Made by a program: the position numbers and the translations under genes. A stretch of 7,523 bases of DNA from Pseudomonadota bacterium (GTDB taxonomy: Bacteria > Pseudomonadota > Gammaproteobacteria > Xanthomonadales > Xanthomonadaceae), in NCBI GenBank assembly GCA_023453655.1, contig JAEXTE010000423.1:1-7523 (forward strand). Reading direction: 5' to 3'. Of this stretch, positions 1-5,632 are shown piece by piece. How positions within the stretch are numbered: the first letter of the stretch is position 1; each line of letters begins with the position of its first letter. Under the pieces are notes generated by a model, which was not told the DNA's origin, made no database searches, and saw only the letters and a list, made by a program, of their open reading frames with translations.

Positions 1-286
1 GGTCTGGCGCGGCGTGGTGCCGGTGCGCGCCGTGGGCACGTCCTCGGCCTGCGGCATCTTCATCGGCCTGGCCAGCGCGGCGGGCTATGCGGTGCACGCG
101 CCCGCCGGCGCGCTGCCGGCGCATGCGGTGGGCTATGTCTACCTGCCCGCGGCGATCGGCATCGCGTTCGCCTCGGTGCTGGCCGCGCCGCTGGGCACGC
201 GGCTGGCGCACGCGATCAGCGGCGCCGCGCTCAAGCGCGTGTTCGCGGTGTTCATGGTGCTGGTCGGGATCAGCGTGCTGCTCTAG
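1..286 (+). CDS. TauE/SafE-family membrane exporter, C-terminal fragment
   Basis: This is the 3' end of a gene that begins before the window; the open frame runs from base 2 to a TAG stop at 284-286 and gives 94 residues. The fragment starts VWRGVVPVRAVGTSSA and continues into alternating glycine/alanine-rich hydrophobic segments (about residues 12-30, 38-58 and 75-94). The stretch 'RAVGTSSACG' followed by a membrane helix, then 'YVYLPAAIGIAFASVLAAPL' and 'LKRVFAVFMVLVGI', is the usual second-half signature of the TauE/SafE (DUF81) family. These are inner-membrane proteins proposed to export sulfite, sulfoacetate or related sulfur anions. The substrate cannot be told from the C-terminus. The gene converges on the lipoprotein gene with only 4 bp between the stops, and I see no terminator between them. 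The family call is fairly secure and the substrate is unknown. Confidence 0.82.
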   Translation, partial: VWRGVVPVRAVGTSSACGIFIGLASAAGYAVHAPAGALPAHAVGYVYLPAAIGIAFASVLAAPLGTRLAHAISGAALKRVFAVFMVLVGISVLL

Positions 287-290
287 CGGC

Positions 291-1139
291 TCAGTCGCGG
301 CCGACCGCGTCCTCGGCGTGGCGCAGGAAATCGCTGACGTACCACACGCCGTCGCGCCGTTCGAGGTTGACCACCGTGTCGATCGGCGTGCCCGCCAGCG
401 CGTACTGCATGCGCACGCGCGCCACGTCGCCGGTCTGCGACTGCAGCTGCAGGTCCATGGCCGCCAGGTCGGCGTCCAGGTCGAAACCGTAGGACGCCAG
501 CACCCGTTTGCCGGTCGCCAGCACCCTGGACATGCGGCGCAGCGACTCCTCCATGCCCGTTTCGGCGAAGGCCTGTTCGCTGTCGAGCCCGGCCTCGCGC
601 GCGGCCGCGGTCATCGCGGCGATGGCGGCGCTCGCGCGCTCGCGGTCGCCGATCGGCGCGCCCGCGGCCCAGGCGCCGAAAGCCTGCACCAGCTGCGGAT
701 AGTGCTCGCGCTCGGAGACGCTGAACTCGCCCTGCTGCAGGATGTACTGCACGGTGAACAGGGTCAGGAACTCCGCCGCGGCGCCGAGGCTGGCGCCGGC
801 CAGCTGGCGGTCGAATCCGCGCTGCAGGTTCTGCTCGGCGTCCTCCGCCGACAGCGCGGCCATGCCGCGCGGGATGTGGCGCGCGAACGGCAGCTGGTCC
901 AGCGGCCAGCGGGTGCGGCCCTCGCTCCAGGCCACCTGCAGGCGCTGGTGTACGGCCGGCGTCACCGCGTGCCGGGCGAAGGCGTCCAGGTCGCTCGCCC
1001 GCAGGTCGTCGGTCAACCGGCGCACGGCCTCGGCCGGCGTGGCGGGGGCCGCCGTCGTGGTGTCTTCCGGCGCGGGTCGCTGGCAGGCCGCCAGCATCGC
1101 CAGCAGCGCGCACAGCAGCGCGATCGTGCGAGTCCCCAT
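291..1139 (-). CDS. Uncharacterised lipoprotein
   Basis: A 282-residue protein with a lipoprotein signal peptide: short basic start (MGTRT), hydrophobic stretch at residues 6-18, and lipobox L16-A17-A18-C19. Cys19 would be lipidated and residue 20 (Q) fits outer-membrane sorting. A Thr/Ala/Pro-rich linker follows (about 20-37), then a mostly alpha-helical domain. The C-terminal part (about 235-275) looks like beta strands ending 'VVNLERRDGVWYVSDFL', which resembles the strand pattern of NTF2-like or DUF4878-type lipoproteins; that is only a resemblance. The ATG at 1139 is supported by a strong purine-rich ribosome site (AAAGGGG, 1145-1151) five bases upstream. The gene sits downstream of, and on the same strand as, two unknown genes, but a 125-bp gap and a possible promoter suggest separate expression. 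I do not recognise a function. Localisation is confident and role is unknown. Confidence 0.8.
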   Translation of the reverse strand: MGTRTIALLCALLAMLAACQRPAPEDTTTAAPATPAEAVRRLTDDLRASDLDAFARHAVTPAVHQRLQVAWSEGRTRWPLDQLPFARHIPRGMAALSAEDAEQNLQRGFDRQLAGASLGAAAEFLTLFTVQYILQQGEFSVSEREHYPQLVQAFGAWAAGAPIGDRERASAAIAAMTAAAREAGLDSEQAFAETGMEESLRRMSRVLATGKRVLASYGFDLDADLAAMDLQLQSQTGDVARVRMQYALAGTPIDTVVNLERRDGVWYVSDFLRHAEDAVGRD

Positions 1140-1169
1140 TGCGGCCCCTTTCCCCTGGGTGGCGCCGGA

Positions 1170-1198
1170 ATCTTGGCCGCTGCGGCGGGCAGGGGCAA
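1170..1198 (-). promoter_or_regulatory. Possible promoter of the lipoprotein gene
   Basis: Read on the minus strand, TTGCCC (1193-1198) and CAAGAT (1170-1175) are separated by 17 bp, and the ribosome site lies just downstream. The match to sigma-70 boxes is only partial (4/6 and 3/6), so this is a weak inference supported mainly by spacing and position. Confidence 0.25.
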
Positions 1199-1241
1199 CC
1201 GCGCAGGCCGCGAAACGGGCCGGGGTCGGCGCTTTCCGGAG

Positions 1242-1253
1242 CGCGGATCCGCG
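1242..1253. repeat. Perfect 12-bp palindrome after the 226-aa gene
   Basis: CGCGGATCCGCG lies 11 bp beyond the stop codon of the minus-strand gene ending at 1265. It could fold as a short GC hairpin in the transcript, but no T-run follows on the minus strand, so it is not a convincing intrinsic terminator. It may be chance in GC-rich DNA. Confidence 0.3.
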
Positions 1254-1264
1254 GCGCGGCCCGG

Positions 1265-1945
1265 CTACAGGTCGCGCACCACCCAGCCAGCCGGCATGTC
1301 CACGTGGCCGGCATCGATGGCGGCCTGGGCGACCGCCGCGGGCGGCTGCCCGGCCTGCCAGGCGCGGGCGATCGCGGCCAGCCGGTCGCGGGTGGCCCGC
1401 GTGTAGGCGCCTTCCAGCTCGTTCTGGGCGTCGGCGGCCAGCTTCTGCGGATAGAGCGTGGCCGCCTCGGCGCTGTGGTTGAGCAGGTCCACCAGCAGGG
1501 CCAGGTGGCGGCGGAAGGCCTCGGCGCCCAGGGTGGAGCGCTGGGTGCGCTGCAGGTGCCAGACCACCACGTACTCGACCGGCCCCAGCATCCGCCGCGG
1601 CGAGCTGCCGAAGAAGCCGCCCGACAGCGCGCCCGCGCTCATGCCGGTCACGTTCTCCGGCAGCCGCGTGGCGCCCCAGGAGCTCAGGGCGCCGCCGGGA
1701 AGGTCGGAGCGGCGCAGCGCGGTGGCCACCGTGTCTGCGAGCAGGCGCTTGGCCTCGCCATCGTCGCTCTCGGCGACCACGCCCAGCAGGCGCAGGAACA
1801 TCGGGTAGTGGTCTTCCCCGAGCCGGCGCGACAGGCGTTTGAGCACCGCCAGCCGGTATTCGGGGTCGTCGTGCGCGGCGAGCGCGGAGACGAGGCGGGC
1901 GGCCGCGTCGCGCAGCTGCCCTGGCAAGGGGGCCTGGACGTTCAC
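1265..1945 (-). CDS. Uncharacterised 226-aa soluble protein
   Basis: A 226-residue protein from a GTG start (MNVQAPLPGQLRD...) to a TAG stop. There is no signal peptide and no membrane helix. It looks largely alpha-helical, with amphipathic helices at about 9-60 and 140-210. The middle (about 80-125) is a glycine/serine-rich segment containing 'GALSGGFFGSSPRRML' followed by 'PVEYVVVWHLQRTQR'. The start was chosen because upstream frame extension (to 2191) runs antisense-like through the next gene and has poor composition. No Shine-Dalgarno is visible. Instead a GATAAT -10-like hexamer (1952-1957) ends 6 bp before the GTG, which would suit a leaderless transcript, and a three-codon reading frame overlaps the start. 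It lies 37 bp after the 102-aa gene and is divergent from sctU. I do not recognise the family; a secretion-accessory role is only a guess from position. Confidence 0.68.
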   Translation of the reverse strand: MNVQAPLPGQLRDAAARLVSALAAHDDPEYRLAVLKRLSRRLGEDHYPMFLRLLGVVAESDDGEAKRLLADTVATALRRSDLPGGALSSWGATRLPENVTGMSAGALSGGFFGSSPRRMLGPVEYVVVWHLQRTQRSTLGAEAFRRHLALLVDLLNHSAEAATLYPQKLAADAQNELEGAYTRATRDRLAAIARAWQAGQPPAAVAQAAIDAGHVDMPAGWVVRDL

Positions 1946-1957
1946 CGCGCCATTATC
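1942..1957 (-). promoter_or_regulatory. GATAAT box and three-codon ORF at the 226-aa gene start
   Basis: On the minus strand GATAATGGCGCGGTGA contains a good -10-like hexamer (1952-1957) and a mini-ORF (ATG GCG CGG TGA, 1953-1942). The TGA of the mini-ORF overlaps the GTG start at 1945-1943. Either an internal promoter giving a leaderless message or translational coupling could explain the absence of a ribosome site. No -35 box is evident. Confidence 0.3.
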
Positions 1958-1982
1958 GGCCAGCGCGCCGCGTGCGGACGGC

Positions 1983-2291
1983 TCAGAGCGAGGCGAGGAT
2001 GCCGTCGACCCCGGCGTTGGCGGCCTCGGCGCGGTCCATCCCGGCCAGGCGGCCGGAGAAGTCCGCATCGCGTCCCAGGGTGCGCGGCGCATCGACGCCG
2101 TCCCAGGCCGACAGCGCCAGCACCGACTCGCCCGGATCGACCAGGGCCGCGGCCGCCGGCGCGTCGGCTGCGGCGGGTGCGGTCTCGCCACGCAGCAGCT
2201 CGAGGTGGCGGGCCTCGTCGAGCGAGACCTGCCCGGCCGGCGGGAATCCGGTCGTGCCGAAGCCTGGAGGCGTGGAGCCGATGCTGCTCAT
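1983..2291 (-). CDS. Uncharacterised 102-aa protein divergent from sctU
   Basis: A 102-residue acidic, Ala/Pro/Gly-rich protein beginning MSSIGSTPPGFGTTGFPPAG and ending in TGA. There is no signal peptide or membrane segment. The N-terminal 20 residues are probably disordered. An Ala-rich linker (about 40-50) precedes a C-terminal region (about 55-102, 'ESVLALSAWDGVDAPRTLG' then 'FSGRLAGMDRAEAANAGVDG') that could form two helices. The frame is open to an ATG at 2369, but the residues added there are of low complexity, and the candidate promoter (2341-2346) lies inside them, so the ATG at 2291 is preferred; neither start has a good ribosome site. The small size, disordered start and position next to sctU recall small type III secretion components (rod, chaperone or YscX-like proteins). 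I could not match it convincingly to any, so function is unknown and existence is moderately supported. Confidence 0.55.
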   Translation of the reverse strand: MSSIGSTPPGFGTTGFPPAGQVSLDEARHLELLRGETAPAAADAPAAAALVDPGESVLALSAWDGVDAPRTLGRDADFSGRLAGMDRAEAANAGVDGILASL

Positions 2292-2326
2292 GGACGGGGC
2301 GGTCGAAGGGCCTGGAGCCGCTATTG

Positions 2327-2346
2327 GCGGCGACGCACACACTGTA
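2327..2346 (-). promoter_or_regulatory. Possible promoter of the 102-aa gene, with a RegA-like box
   Basis: On the minus strand TACAGT (2341-2346) matches four of six bases of the sigma-70 -10 box and would start a message about 43 bases before the chosen ATG. No convincing -35 is seen. Just beyond it, 2327-2336 reads GCGGCGACGC, which fits the loose GCGNC/GNCGC half-site pattern described for RegA/PrrA with zero spacing. Both are weak in DNA this rich in G+C. Confidence 0.22.
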
Positions 2347-2452
2347 GCCAGCCTGTCATCCGCGTGCACCTCGGGCCGACCCTAGGCCCAGGGAAGGCCG
2401 GCGGGCGCCGTTCATGTGCCTCCGGCGCCTCCACGGCTTGGCCCGGCACGCG

Positions 2453-2461
2453 TGCTAGCCT
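2453..2461 (+). promoter_or_regulatory. Possible extended -10 promoter of sctU
   Basis: TGCTAGCCT gives an extended -10 (TGN plus TAGCCT at 2456-2461) that would place the transcript start near 2468 and leave a leader of about 24 bases before the sctU ATG. A -35 box at proper spacing is not evident. No Xanthomonas-type PIP box (paired TTCGB) was found in the 200-bp divergent region 2292-2491. Confidence 0.28.
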
Positions 2462-2491
2462 CGGCCGCGTTGACGAGCCACGGGACCTCGC

Positions 2492-3595
2492 ATGGCCGAC
2501 AAGGACCAGGGCGCGGACAAGACCGAAAAGCCGACCCCGAAGAAAATCCGCGACGCGCGCAAGGAAGGCAACGTCGCGCGCAGCAAGGAGCTCACCGGCA
2601 CCGTGCTGCTGCTGGGCTGGGTCGCGCTGGGTGGCCTGCTCGCCTCGTTCATCTACGGGCGCCTGGCCGGCCTGTTCGACCAGAGCCTGCAGGCGGTGGG
2701 CCAGCCCTTCCACGAGGCGCTGCCGCGACTGGGCCAGCTGGCCTTCGAGACCCTGCTGTGGATCTGCCTGCCGCTGCTGGCGATGGTGCTGGCGCTGGGC
2801 GTGGTGATCGAGTTCCTGCAGGTCGGGCCGCTGCTGTCGGTGAAGAAGATCACGCCGAAGATGGACAAGATGAATCCGGTCGAGGGCATCAAGCGGATGT
2901 TCTCGATGGACAACCTGGTCGAGCTGGTGAAGTCGGTGCTCAAGTGCGCGGCGCTGATCGGCATCGGCTATATCGTGCTGCGCGGGATGATGGAGTGGCT
3001 GCTCAAGCTGCCCTACGCGCCGCCCTCGGCGATGGCCGCGGCGTTCTGGCACGGGGTGAAGTGGATCGCGGTGTGGACGATCGCGGTGTTCTTCTTCGTG
3101 TCGGCGCTGGACGTGTGGTACCAGAAGTTCTCCTACACCCGGAAGCTGCGCATGAGCCGGCGCGACATCCGCCAGGAGCTCAAGGAGAACGAGGGCGATC
3201 CGTACGTGAAGCAGCGGCGCCGGCAGTTGCACCAGGAGTGGGCGCAGCAGAACATGCTCAACTCCGTGCGCAAGTCCAACGTCGTCGTGACCAACCCGAC
3301 CCACATCGCGATCGCGCTGCAGTACGAGCCGGGCGAAACCGAGCTGCCGGTGGTGGTGGCCAAGGGCGAGGGCGCGTTCGCCGAACTGATCAAGAAGACC
3401 GCCGAGGAAGAAGGCATCCCGATCCTGCAGAACGTGCCGCTGGCGCGCGGCCTCAACGAGCAGGTGGAACTGGACGACTACATTTCCAGCGAATTCTTCG
3501 ACGCAGTGGCCGAGGTCCTGCACTGGGCCGAGGGCGTGCGCCGCGAGCGCGGCGACGAGGTGGAGACGGTCTCCCGCGAGCCCGAGCCGGAATGA
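2492..3595 (+). CDS. sctU: Type III secretion export-apparatus switch protein, YscU/SctU type
   Basis: A 367-residue inner-membrane switch protein that changes substrate class in type III export by self-cleavage. Residues 1-35 carry the family start (DKTEKPTPKKIRDARKEG). Four membrane helices lie at about 36-56, 84-110, 147-164 and 188-207, followed by a cytosolic domain. The autocleavage motif N268-P269-T270-H271 is intact, so cleavage between N268 and P269 is expected. Several segments favour the YscU injectisome branch over FlhB: 'PKKIRDARK', 'NPVEGIKRMFS', 'RRQLHQE', NPTHIAI rather than NPTHYAVA, 'GETELP', 'AEEEGIPIL' and the ending 'AEVLHWAEG'. Length matches the family (about 345-375). 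The ATG has a modest GGGA six bases upstream. It stands alone: the flanking genes are divergent unknowns and a convergent regulator 15 bp away, with no sctR/S/T. An unusual FlhB is the alternative. Confidence 0.83.
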   Translation: MADKDQGADKTEKPTPKKIRDARKEGNVARSKELTGTVLLLGWVALGGLLASFIYGRLAGLFDQSLQAVGQPFHEALPRLGQLAFETLLWICLPLLAMVLALGVVIEFLQVGPLLSVKKITPKMDKMNPVEGIKRMFSMDNLVELVKSVLKCAALIGIGYIVLRGMMEWLLKLPYAPPSAMAAAFWHGVKWIAVWTIAVFFFVSALDVWYQKFSYTRKLRMSRRDIRQELKENEGDPYVKQRRRQLHQEWAQQNMLNSVRKSNVVVTNPTHIAIALQYEPGETELPVVVAKGEGAFAELIKKTAEEEGIPILQNVPLARGLNEQVELDDYISSEFFDAVAEVLHWAEGVRRERGDEVETVSREPEPE

Positions 3596-3610
3596 ACCCG
3601 GGCGGCGCGG

Positions 3611-4156
3611 TCACTTGACCCGCCGCTTCTCCAGCTTGCGCGCCAGCGTGCGCCGGTGCATGCCGAGCTGGCGCGCGGCTTCGGAGATATTGAAATCCGC
3701 CGCCGCCAGCGCCTCGTGGATGTGTTCCCACTCCAGGGTCTTGATCGAGGTCTGGCGCCGGCTCAGTTCGATCTCCGCGTCGCCGCCCTCGCGCGCGAAC
3801 GCGGCTTCGATATCGTCGGTGTTCGAAGGCTTGGCCAGGTAGTGGTGGGCGCCGAGCTTGATCGCTTCCACCGCCGTGGCGATGCTGGCGTAGCCGGTCA
3901 GCACCACGATCAGCATGTCGGGGTCGCGGGCATGCAGCGCCTTGACGCAGGCCAGGCCCGAGGTGCCGCCGGCGAGCTTGAGGTCGACCACGGCGTGGGT
4001 CGGGGAGAATTCCTGCAGCAGGGGCGCCAGGCCGTCCAGGCCGGTGGCGCTGCGCACCTCGTAGCCGCGGCGCTCGAACGAACGCACCAGGGTGCGCGCG
4101 AACGCGGCATCGTCCTCGACGACCAGCAGGCGGCGGGTTTCAGTGTTCATCATCAT
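3611..4156 (-). CDS. regA: RegA/PrrA-family redox response regulator
   Basis: A 181-residue transcription factor, the expected size for the RegA/PrrA/ActR/RoxR family. The receiver domain (about 8-122) has the acidic pocket E14-D15-D16, phospho-acceptor D58 ('AVVDLKL'), switch T87 in 'VVLTGYASIATAV' and K109 in 'YLAKPSNTDD'. After a linker, the conserved 'LEWEHIHEAL' leads into a Fis-type helix-turn-helix (about 156-175, 'NISEAARQLGMHRRTLARKL'), nearly the family consensus. It would be phosphorylated by the kinase encoded just upstream and regulate redox- and respiration-linked genes. Three consecutive ATG codons (4156, 4153, 4150) overlap the end of the kinase gene. AGGA gives the best spacing to the third, so the true start may be 4150. 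Overlap implies translational coupling. The gene ends 15 bp from convergent sctU. The family is certain; the symbol is by homology and other names (prrA, actR, roxR) are equally fair. Confidence 0.92.
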   Translation of the reverse strand: MMMNTETRRLLVVEDDAAFARTLVRSFERRGYEVRSATGLDGLAPLLQEFSPTHAVVDLKLAGGTSGLACVKALHARDPDMLIVVLTGYASIATAVEAIKLGAHHYLAKPSNTDDIEAAFAREGGDAEIELSRRQTSIKTLEWEHIHEALAAADFNISEAARQLGMHRRTLARKLEKRRVK

Positions 4157-5465
4157 CCTGTTCCAGCGACAGCGCCCGGAGCGGCAGGGTGACCGTCACC
4201 GTGGCGCCGCCGGCGGGGGGGTTGTCGGCCACAATGGTACCGCCGAGCGCACGCGCCACGTTGAGGGCCAGGAACAGCCCCAGCCCGCGGCCGGGCGCGT
4301 CCTTGCTGGAGTTGTAGGGCCTGCCCAGGCGTTCCAGGATCGCGGGGGCGAAACCGGGACCGTCGTCGGCCACGCGCAGCAGCAGCTGGCCGTCGCCGGT
4401 GGACGCCTCCAGCGTCACGCGCGAGCGCGAGGCTTCGAGCGCGTTGTCGAGCACGTTCCACAGCATCTGCTGCAGCCCCGCGTCGGAGACGATGGCGAAC
4501 TCGTCCTCCACCAGGTCGCGGTACTCGAAGCCGCGGACCACGCGGCTGCCCTGCCATTCGGCGACCAGGCCGTCGAGGAAGGCGCGGAGCGTGGTGCCGC
4601 GCGGCGCTTCGGCGCGGGTCTCGCCGGCCGAGGCGAGGATGCCCGAGACGATGGCCTTGCAGCGCAGCACCTGCGCCTGCATCTCCGACACGTCCTGCAG
4701 CAACTCCGGGTCGGACTGGAACTGCGGCAGGTGGCGCCAGTCGCCCAGGATCACCGCCATGGTCGCCAGCGGCGTGCCGAGTTCGTGCGCCGCGCCCGAG
4801 GCCAGCAGTCCCATGCGCACGATGTGTTCCTCCTCGGCCGCGCGCTGGCGCAGCGCCGCCAGCCGGGCGTCGCGCGCGCGCACGATCCTGCCGATACGGG
4901 TGACGAAGCCCACCAGCAGGGTCGCGATCAGGACGAAGCACAGCAGCAGGCCGAGCACGTAGTGGTCGGGCATGTCGCGGCCGCCGCGCGCGGGCAGGTT
5001 GACCGGCCCCGGGAACAGCGCGAGCGCGACGATGCAGGCGGTGGTCAGCCCGACGATCATCCAGCTCGACCAGCCGCGCAACAGCACCGCCGCGACGCCG
5101 ACCTGCAGCAGGTAGAGCGGCGCGAAGGGATTGGTGATGCCGCCGCTGAGGTACAGCTGCACGGTCAGCGCCGCCACGTCGACCACCAGGCCGAACATCA
5201 GCGCGGCATTGGTGACCCGCTCGCGTCCGCGCCAGCGCAGCATCGAGGCCAGGTTGAACACGGCAAGGATCGCCAGCACCGCCAGCATCGGCAGCAGCGG
5301 CAGGGCGATGTCGAGCCCGAAGTGCACCAGCGAGATGGTCAGCAGCTGGCCCACCACGGCGATCCAGCGCAGTTCGACCAGCTGGCGCATGCTGTTGACG
5401 CCGGCGCTCTGGCCGTCGTCGTGCGCATGGCGGGCGGCGGCGATGGAGGACAGGGGCTGCGGCAT
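4140..5465 (-). CDS. regB: RegB/PrrB-family redox sensor histidine kinase
   Basis: A 441-residue membrane kinase. Six membrane helices lie at about 33-52, 57-75, 86-106, 115-130, 134-152 and 168-190, as in RegB. Between helices 3 and 4 is GGITNPF (108-114), the GGxxNPF quinone-site motif of the family. The H-box 'GAAHELGTPLATMAVI' has phospho-acceptor H227, and C269 lies 42 residues later, close to the spacing of the redox-active cysteine of Rhodobacter RegB (H225, C265). The ATPase domain has the N-box (N337-N341, 'NVLDNALEAS'), G1 DDGPGF (367-372) and G2 GRGLGL (392-397), all intact. The start at 5465 is chosen because AGGG lies nine bases upstream and the membrane domain follows; an in-frame ATG at 5483 is possible, and the frame open to 5720 crosses the terminator. 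It would sense quinone-pool or thiol redox state and phosphorylate RegA, whose gene overlaps its 3' end. Confidence 0.92.
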   Translation of the reverse strand: MPQPLSSIAAARHAHDDGQSAGVNSMRQLVELRWIAVVGQLLTISLVHFGLDIALPLLPMLAVLAILAVFNLASMLRWRGRERVTNAALMFGLVVDVAALTVQLYLSGGITNPFAPLYLLQVGVAAVLLRGWSSWMIVGLTTACIVALALFPGPVNLPARGGRDMPDHYVLGLLLCFVLIATLLVGFVTRIGRIVRARDARLAALRQRAAEEEHIVRMGLLASGAAHELGTPLATMAVILGDWRHLPQFQSDPELLQDVSEMQAQVLRCKAIVSGILASAGETRAEAPRGTTLRAFLDGLVAEWQGSRVVRGFEYRDLVEDEFAIVSDAGLQQMLWNVLDNALEASRSRVTLEASTGDGQLLLRVADDGPGFAPAILERLGRPYNSSKDAPGRGLGLFLALNVARALGGTIVADNPPAGGATVTVTLPLRALSLEQDDDEH

Positions 5466-5475
5466 GGCGGCACAC

Positions 5476-5484
5476 CCTAGCATG
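5476..5484 (-). promoter_or_regulatory. Possible extended -10 next to the regB start
   Basis: On the minus strand TGCTAGGGT resembles an extended -10 (hexamer TAGGGT) lying 10 bp before the ATG at 5465, so the message would begin at or next to the start codon. The same bases also supply the AGGG that could act as a ribosome site, so the two readings compete. No -35 is clear. Confidence 0.2.
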
Positions 5485-5503
5485 CGCGGCGCTGGCGTCC
5501 CCC

Positions 5504-5518
5504 GCCGCGCAGCGCGGC
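5504..5518. repeat. GC inverted repeat upstream of regB
   Basis: GCCGCGC and GCGCGGC form a perfect 7-bp inverted repeat around one A, 39 bp upstream of the regB start. It could be a regulator-binding dyad or a chance GC palindrome; there is no T-run, so it is not a terminator. Confidence 0.25.
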
Positions 5519-5533
5519 CGCGCAGGACGCGGG

Positions 5534-5549
5534 GCGACGCCGGGGCCGC
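5534..5549. promoter_or_regulatory. RegA/PrrA-like half-site pair upstream of regB
   Basis: GCGAC, six bases, then GCCGC fits the loose GCGNC-Nx-GNCGC pattern reported for RegA/PrrA-type regulators. Its position 69 bp upstream of regB would suit autoregulation. The pattern is degenerate and GC-rich, so a chance match is likely enough to keep confidence low. Confidence 0.2.
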
Positions 5550-5579
5550 GTACCGGTGGCGGAGCATTGCGACGGGCAT

Positions 5580-5606
5580 AAAAAACGCCGGCCCGAAGGC
5601 CGGCGT
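5580..5606 (-). terminator. Intrinsic terminator of the porin-MFS operon
   Basis: Read on the minus strand, ACGCCGGCC and GGCCGGCGT form a perfect 9-bp stem (5606-5598 with 5593-5585) closed by a TTCG loop, the extra-stable cUUCGg tetraloop. It is followed directly by six T (5585-5580, the first shared with the stem base). It lies 26 bp after the MFS stop codon and separates that operon from regBA on the same strand. Confidence 0.93.
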
Positions 5607-5632
5607 CCAGGTCGCGCGCTGCAGCCGGATGG

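Noticed and set aside
1983..2291. Assignment of the 102-aa protein as YscX or the SctI rod protein
   Set aside because: Size and a few residues ('SAWDGVDAP', the C-terminal 'FSGRLAGMD') vaguely recall YscX, but there is no alignment I would trust, and the long C-terminal helix of SctI is absent.
87..2347. Long plus-strand open frames opposite the lipoprotein and the 226-aa gene
   Set aside because: Arg/Gly/His/Gln-rich translations without domains, typical antisense shadows in GC-rich DNA; the minus-strand frames have a signal peptide, a ribosome site and normal composition.
2373..2389. GGGCC/GGCCC inverted repeat as a terminator or operator
   Set aside because: Only a 5-bp stem with a 7-base loop and no T-run; expected by chance in this composition.
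2292..2491. Xanthomonas-type PIP box (HrpX site) for sctU
   Set aside because: No paired TTCGB motif with suitable spacing on either strand; only one isolated TCGAA is present near 2302-2306.
2492..3595. Annotation as flagellar FlhB
   Set aside because: The general family fits, but many segments (NPTHIAI, 'GETELP', 'AEEEGIPIL', 'RRQLHQE', 'AEVLHWAEG') follow the YscU pattern rather than FlhB, and no flagellar gene is nearby. It remains the main alternative.
4092..5480. 462-codon plus-strand open frame opposite regB
   Set aside because: Composition dominated by His, Gln, Arg and Gly with no recognisable fold; the opposite strand encodes an unmistakable kinase.
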